Positions 14,102 through 17,120 of a stretch of DNA of 17,120 bases are shown here, piece after piece; position 1 is the first letter of the stretch, and each line of letters begins with the position of its first letter. Source of the stretch: an uncultured Oscillospiraceae bacterium. Lineage in GTDB: Bacteria > Bacillota > Clostridia > Oscillospirales > Acutalibacteraceae. Where the stretch lies: positions 1 to 17,120 of the forward strand of contig UQRS01000047.1 of assembly GCA_900543525.1 (NCBI GenBank), read 5' to 3'. The notes beneath the pieces were generated by a model. The model made no database searches, was not told where the DNA came from, and was given only the letters and a program-made list of their open reading frames with translations. The translations under genes were made by a program, and so were the position numbers.

Positions 14102-14137
14102 TACTTTAAAGTATAGCCTTTACATAGGATATGTCAA
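14102..14137 (-). promoter_or_regulatory. SDR promoter with palindromic operator
   Basis: On the minus strand TTGACA (14137-14132), 16 bp and TATACT (14115-14110) form a strong promoter. The perfect 12-bp palindrome TACTTTAAAGTA (14102-14113) overlaps the -10 and the expected start point, the place a repressor would bind. The regulator is not in this window. Confidence 0.65.
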
Positions 14138-14166
14138 GTGCCTGCCGCCCTTTGACCCGGGGAAAA

Positions 14167-14195
14167 TTGACAGCCGCCAAAAACGGCGGTATAAT
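14167..14195 (+). promoter_or_regulatory. Perfect-consensus promoter of the DUF815 gene with inverted-repeat spacer
   Basis: TTGACA (14167-14172), 17 bp and TATAAT (14190-14195) match the sigma-A consensus at all 12 positions. The spacer is nearly filled by CCGCC (14174-14178) and GGCGG (14185-14189), a 5-bp inverted repeat that may be an operator. The start point is near 14202. Confidence 0.8.
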
Positions 14196-14219
14196 GAAAA
14201 ATATCAAAAGGGGCGCTGA

Positions 14220-14260
14220 CCTGTCGAATCCTTCCCGCCGTTTCGGCAGGATGTTTTTTT
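14220..14260 (+). terminator. Attenuator-like terminator in the DUF815 leader
   Basis: GCCG (14237-14240) pairs with CGGC (14244-14247), and ATCCT (14228-14232) pairs with AGGAT (14248-14252) across a 4-nt bulge; a G and seven T (14254-14260) follow. An alternative left arm, CCTGTCG (14220-14226), can pair with CGGCAGG (14244-14250). The element sits about 20-60 nt into the transcript and about 100 nt before the start codon, so it could cause premature termination. Confidence 0.55.
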
Positions 14261-14266
14261 GAAAAA

Positions 14267-14322
14267 GGCAGCTTGCAAACAGCGCCGAAAAAGCTGCCGT
14301 CCGGCCGCCATTTCAGGGCGGC
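14267..14322 (+). other. Two further hairpins in the DUF815 leader
   Basis: GGCAGCTT (14267-14274) pairs with AAGCTGCC (14291-14298) across a 16-nt loop. GCCGCC (14304-14309) pairs with GGCGGC (14317-14322) across 7 nt. Both stems are perfect. No known riboswitch class is recognised. Confidence 0.45.
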
Positions 14323-14356
14323 TTGCCACTTTATTTTATGAAACGGGGCCAAAATC

Positions 14357-15550
14357 ATGCAAAACCGCCATACACTTCTTCTCGGGCTGAACCGCCTGGT
14401 TATTTTTCGCCGCCTGCTGGAGGACGAGCCAATCCGCGCGCTTTGCCGCCTGCTGAAAGCCGATCCGGCCGACGAGCTGGAGGCTACCTCCGCCTACTGC
14501 GCTTTTGCGGCGGCGCTGTTTGCCGAGGATACCGATTTTGGCCGGTACCTCCTCTCCTTTTTGGTGGAGGATGAGAATCTTTATGTCCGCAGCGTCCTCT
14601 CCGGGCGGGAGGCGCCGGCGCTGGCAGAGGCATGCGGCCGCGAGCTGTCTTTTTTGAAAACGCTGGCCGCCTTTGACGGGGCGGAGTACCGCGCCGCGCT
14701 TCCCGATGGGGCGGCTTTGCCGGTGTGGGAAAAATCCGCGCCGGATTTTACCGCCTCTTACGCCGAGCGGATCCGTCAAATCCCCACAAAGGGCTTTGGA
14801 ATTTTTGCAAAATACGCGGTCTTTACGCTGGGAGAGGATGGCGCTCTGCTGCCGGTGCGGCACCCCGATCCCATCCGGCTGGAGGATCTCTACGCCTATG
14901 AGGCCGAGCGGGGCAAGGTCATCGCCAACACCGAAGCCCTGCTGAACGGGGAAAACGCCGGCAACGTCCTGCTGTACGGCGACGCCGGCACCGGAAAATC
15001 CAGCACGGTCAAGGCAATCGTCAACCGGTATAGCGACCGGGGACTTCGTCTGATCGAAATCGGGAAAAAGCAGATTTACCGTCTGCCCGAGCTGATGGAC
15101 ACGCTTGCCGCAAACCCGCTGAAATTCATCTTGTTCATCGACGACCTCTGCTTTGAATCCGACGACCGGGAGTTTTCGGCCTTCAAGGCCATTCTGGAAG
15201 GGGGCGTCAACACCAGAGGCAAAAATGTCGTCATCTATGCCACCAGCAACCACCGGCATCTGGTCAAGGAGCGGGCGCGCGACCGGATGGCGGAGGAGAT
15301 CAACCTCGGCGACACCCTGCAGGAGCTGTCCAGCCTCTCGGCGCGGTTTGGGCTGACTGTGACCTTCGAGCGCCCGAACAAGGCCCGGTATGGAGAGATT
15401 GTCTCCCACCTTGCCGCCGAGTACGCGCTCGATCTCCCGGCGGAGGCGCTCCTCCCCAAGGCAGAGGCGTTCGCCATGCGAGCCGGCGGCCGAAACGCCC
15501 GAGTCGCCAAACAGTTTGTAGAACTGATGAAGGCCGGAATCCTCTCCTGA
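14357..15550 (+). CDS. DUF815 family AAA+ ATPase
   Basis: A 397-aa cytoplasmic ATPase of the DUF815 family. A mostly helical N-terminal region (about 1-170) precedes the AAA+ core. Walker A is GDAGTGKSS (208-216), Walker B is FILFIDDL (257-264), and sensor 1 is ATSN (295-298). A helical lid follows, with GRNARVAKQF near the end. The family's cellular role is not established. The start is ATG 14357, the only usable one in frame; the ribosome binding site is weak (CGGGG about 9 nt upstream), in contrast with the perfect promoter. That mismatch suggests control after initiation of transcription. The SDR gene is divergent from it, and the CarD-family gene follows behind a separate promoter. Confidence 0.88.
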   Translation: MQNRHTLLLGLNRLVIFRRLLEDEPIRALCRLLKADPADELEATSAYCAFAAALFAEDTDFGRYLLSFLVEDENLYVRSVLSGREAPALAEACGRELSFLKTLAAFDGAEYRAALPDGAALPVWEKSAPDFTASYAERIRQIPTKGFGIFAKYAVFTLGEDGALLPVRHPDPIRLEDLYAYEAERGKVIANTEALLNGENAGNVLLYGDAGTGKSSTVKAIVNRYSDRGLRLIEIGKKQIYRLPELMDTLAANPLKFILFIDDLCFESDDREFSAFKAILEGGVNTRGKNVVIYATSNHRHLVKERARDRMAEEINLGDTLQELSSLSARFGLTVTFERPNKARYGEIVSHLAAEYALDLPAEALLPKAEAFAMRAGGRNARVAKQFVELMKAGILS

Positions 15551-15619
15551 AAAGCGCGGGAAAGGCCGGAAGCCTCCCTCTCTTTACAACGCCGCCCTCC
15601 CCGCCCGAGCAAGGGCAGT

Positions 15620-15663
15620 CGTCCTTTGCCGCAGCACAAAAAGCAAAGCGGTAGGACGGTTTT
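15620..15663 (+). terminator. Probable terminator of the DUF815 gene
   Basis: CGTCCT (15620-15625) pairs with AGGACG (15653-15658), with inner pairing of CCGC to GCGG, or alternatively of CTTTGC to GCAAAG. G and four T follow. The T-tract is short, so termination may be partial. Confidence 0.5.
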
Positions 15664-15675
15664 GTGTAAAACGCC

Positions 15676-15706
15676 TATAACATTTTTTTTGCAAATATGT
15701 TATAAT
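15676..15706 (+). promoter_or_regulatory. CarD-family gene promoter with inverted repeat
   Basis: An extended -10 element, TGTTATAAT (15698-15706), lies 18 bp after ATAACA (15677-15682), a 4-of-6 -35 match. TATAACAT (15676-15683) and ATGTTATA (15697-15704) form a perfect inverted repeat with a 13-bp gap that covers both boxes. The repeat could be an operator or simply reflect promoter composition. Confidence 0.6.
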
Positions 15707-15711
15707 GTGCA

Positions 15712-15796
15712 AGTAGTAAAAATTCTATCCGGTAGAAATTCTCGCCAGAAAAACGGCGGATCGCCAACGGTTTGGCGACGTGAAATTCTACTGCAC
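15712..15796 (+). promoter_or_regulatory. Folded 5' leader of the CarD-family gene
   Basis: AGTAG (15712-15716) can pair with CTACT (15788-15792), closing a multi-branch fold. Inside are TTCTA/TAGAA (15723-15727 with 15733-15737), CGCC/GGCG (15743-15746 with 15755-15758) and TCGCCAA/TTGGCGA (15761-15767 with 15772-15778). No known riboswitch family is recognised. The closing stem needs a transcription start at or before 15712. Confidence 0.4.
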
Positions 15797-15822
15797 AGCT
15801 ATAGAAAGCGGGTCTTTTAGAA

Positions 15823-16326
15823 ATGTTTCAGGTAAACGACACCATCCTGTATGGTGCGCACGGCGTTTGTAAAATCACGGATGAGGTTGTGAAAATGATT
15901 GGGAACGATCCGGTGGAGTATTTTGTTCTCTCCCCCGTACACAACGAAAGCTCGACCATCTATGTTCCGAAAAACAACCAAACCCTTCTTTCCAGGATGT
16001 ACCCTTTGCTTTCCAAGGCGGAGATTCACCAGATTCTGTCCGCTGTTTCGGCAGACAAAACCTCCTGGAACGACGCCGCCTGCGGGCAGGAGGAGTATCG
16101 TGCGCTGCTCTCCTCCGGCGATAGGGAGGCTCTGCTTTGTGGCATCAAGCGCATTTCGGAGCACCGGAACGAACTGCAAAGCCGGGGGAAAAAGCTGCAC
16201 ATCGCCGACGAACGCTTTTTGAAAGAGGCGATGAAGATCATCCATGATGAATTTGCCTTTTGCCTCGGTATCGCACCAAGTGAGGTTTCGGCCTTCATCC
16301 GGCAGGAGCTGGAGCGCCTCGCCTGA
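15823..16326 (+). CDS. CarD family transcriptional regulator
   Basis: A 167-aa protein with an N-terminal CarD/CdnL/TRCF RNA-polymerase-interacting domain (about 1-65), seen in F2-x-V-x-D through ILYGAHGVCKI (8-18) and TIYVPKNN. The C-terminal part (about 70-167) is helical, as in family members that contact the upstream edge of the promoter bubble and tune initiation, often of rRNA promoters. The length is typical. The start is ATG 15823; the ribosome binding site is weak (AGCGGGT about 10 nt upstream), as with the DUF815 gene. It has its own promoter and a folded leader. Whether it is the main cellular CarD or one of several paralogs cannot be seen here. Confidence 0.88.
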   Translation: MFQVNDTILYGAHGVCKITDEVVKMIGNDPVEYFVLSPVHNESSTIYVPKNNQTLLSRMYPLLSKAEIHQILSAVSADKTSWNDAACGQEEYRALLSSGDREALLCGIKRISEHRNELQSRGKKLHIADERFLKEAMKIIHDEFAFCLGIAPSEVSAFIRQELERLA

Positions 16327-16340
16327 TCCTGCGGATTCCG

Positions 16341-16419
16341 GCCGGGCGGTCTTTGCAACCTTTTTGGAAATTTCGGTTTTACCCTTTCCGGTCAGCAGCC
16401 CCCTACAATACCGCCCGGC
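16341..16419 (+). other. Long-range inverted repeat downstream of the CarD-family gene
   Basis: GCCGGGCGGT (16341-16350) and ACCGCCCGGC (16410-16419) form a perfect 10-bp repeat 59 nt apart, starting 14 bp after the stop codon. Inside, GGAAA/TTTCC (16366-16370 with 16385-16389) and GGT/ACC (16375-16377 with 16381-16383) nest. The whole could fold as an 80-nt hairpin in the mRNA 3' UTR or as a small RNA. Confidence 0.45.
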
Positions 16420-16499
16420 GCGGGAGATATAAGGGGTTTTTCGAAGGCGCAAAGGCGGCGCAAAAAACAAAGGCAATTTTTTTAAAGAAAGCAACAGGA

Positions 16500-16536
16500 A
16501 AAGCCCACCTGACCCAAAATCAGGTGGGCTTTATTT
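16500..16536 (+). terminator. Strong intrinsic terminator after the CarD-family gene
   Basis: AAAGCCCACCTGA (16500-16512) and TCAGGTGGGCTTT (16520-16532) form a perfect 13-bp stem with a 7-nt loop, followed by ATTTG. The stem ends in AAA/TTT and is symmetrical, so it could work in both directions. It lies about 175 bp past the stop, so the 3' UTR would be long. Confidence 0.9.
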
Positions 16537-16734
16537 GACGCCAATCTCTATCCGGCGCACAAACCGCCGGAAAAAAGGTCATCACGAAAGCTTTAAGTGA
16601 ACTTTGGACTCTCCTCCTAACTCTTTCGCGCTGCCATCGCCGATGTACATACAGATGTAATGCGGTAATGACATTTTCGGCAAAATATCAATCGAAGAAT
16701 TATTGTAAAAATTTATTTTTTAAAAACCAGCGCT
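16537..16734. other. AT-rich spacer without a gene
   Basis: No credible coding frame is seen. Small inverted repeats are TCCGGC/GCCGGA (16551-16556 with 16566-16571, followed by an A-tract) and TACAT/ATGTA (16646-16650 with 16655-16659). Composition becomes clearly more AT-rich toward 16700-16730 than in the genes to the left. Confidence 0.5.
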
Positions 16735-17120
16735 TGCAACCATTTATGGTTATCGGAGCGGCCGGAGGATCCCCCCAATCCGCATCCGGACAGATATCAG
16801 TACATGGGTTTCATTCCTTATACCATCAAGATTTGAATATCTTCGCATTCACCCGCCGATTCACGTCGGCACGGCATCTCTTTACACAGTAAGTCGGAAC
16901 CTGCCTTTCATGCCTTTACTCCATCAATCACTGGCACGGTTTTTACTTCACCGGACTCAGTCCTTTACATGATCGTTTTTAATTCCTCGGGTCGCTCTCG
17001 CGTTCCCGAAAAAACAGCTTAGTACATTGGACCCACCCTTTCGGCTTATTCTTTCGGCCGAACCAGACGGCCGAAACAGGAAATACACGTAAGCTTTGTT
17101 TTTTCACTTACCAATGGAAT
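16735..17120 (-). ncRNA. Putative structured RNA on the minus strand, possibly a group II intron fragment, continuing past the window
   Basis: All frames on the minus strand are broken by frequent stops, but the strand reads as a chain of hairpins. TTTCGGCCG/CGGCCGAAA (17052-17060 with 17068-17076) has a 7-nt loop. At about 17010 to 16985 a TCGGG/CCCGA stem encloses CGC-GAGA-GCG, a GNRA tetraloop; CC-GAAA-GG near 17040 is a second. GCCGA/TCGGC (6-nt loop), AAGAT/ATCTT (6-nt loop) and AACCA-TAAA-TGGTT lie further along. The style and some phrases recall domain I of bacterial group II introns, but I cannot confirm this. No reverse transcriptase frame and no domain V hairpin is visible, so any intron would be truncated or mostly outside the window. 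Confidence 0.4.

Noticed and set aside
16668..16892. 74-residue plus-strand frame in the right-hand non-coding region
   Set aside because: It has no ribosome binding site and no recognisable motif, and it lies antisense to the hairpin chain; it is probably spurious.

Overview
The window looks like chromosomal DNA of a GC-rich, anaerobic, low-motility-independent Clostridia-type Firmicute, most like the Oscillospiraceae/Ruminococcaceae gut or rumen lineages. The support is indirect: strong GGAGG-type ribosome binding sites, sigma-A type TTGACA/TATAAT promoters, intrinsic terminators, a ferredoxin-tailed aldo/keto reductase, a GH78 alpha-L-rhamnosidase, a CarD-family regulator, a DUF815 ATPase and an N-R-I-D type RluA synthase. 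No rRNA, tRNA, transposase, phage gene or CRISPR array is visible. The species cannot be named from this sequence.

Layout. 1-129: short non-coding tail. 130-1269 (-): ferredoxin-tailed aldo/keto reductase, apparently starting at CTG. 1480-2337 (+): TIM-barrel sugar isomerase/epimerase-like protein, divergent from it. 2597-3988 (+): murC. 4005-6100 (+): a near-consensus promoter, a 150-nt structured leader, a 49-residue membrane protein resembling an isolated sortase-type anchor, a PHP-domain hydrolase and a GtrB-like glycosyltransferase. 6181-6224: a strong bidirectional terminator. 6282-8417 (-): GH78 rhamnosidase behind a promoter with a LacI-type operator in its spacer. 8724-9455 (-): radC. 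9729-10736 (+): RluA-family pseudouridine synthase. 10743-10789: terminator, then 8-bp tandem repeats up to about 10923. 10945-13102 (-): BcsA-like membrane glycosyltransferase followed by a class I methyltransferase. 13297-14058 (-): short-chain dehydrogenase. 14357-15550 (+): DUF815 AAA+ ATPase behind a perfect-consensus promoter and an attenuator-like leader. 15823-16326 (+): CarD-family regulator. 16327-17120: about 800 bp without a credible gene. It holds a long-range inverted repeat, a strong terminator and, on the minus strand from about 17120 down to 16735, a chain of hairpins with GNRA tetraloops that looks like part of a large structured RNA, possibly a group II intron fragment.

How the genes relate. 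Most are housekeeping or metabolic singletons with their own promoters. Four functions bear on the cell envelope (MurC, the small anchor-like protein, the GtrB-like transferase and the BcsA-like transferase). The PHP and GtrB-like genes are 6 bp apart and the small membrane gene precedes them under one strong promoter, so these three are the best candidate for a functional unit. The rhamnosidase points to use of plant or host rhamnosides under substrate control. The most unusual items are the probable CTG start, the 49-aa anchor-like protein with its structured leader, the attenuator-like leader of the DUF815 gene, and the minus-strand structured RNA at the right edge.
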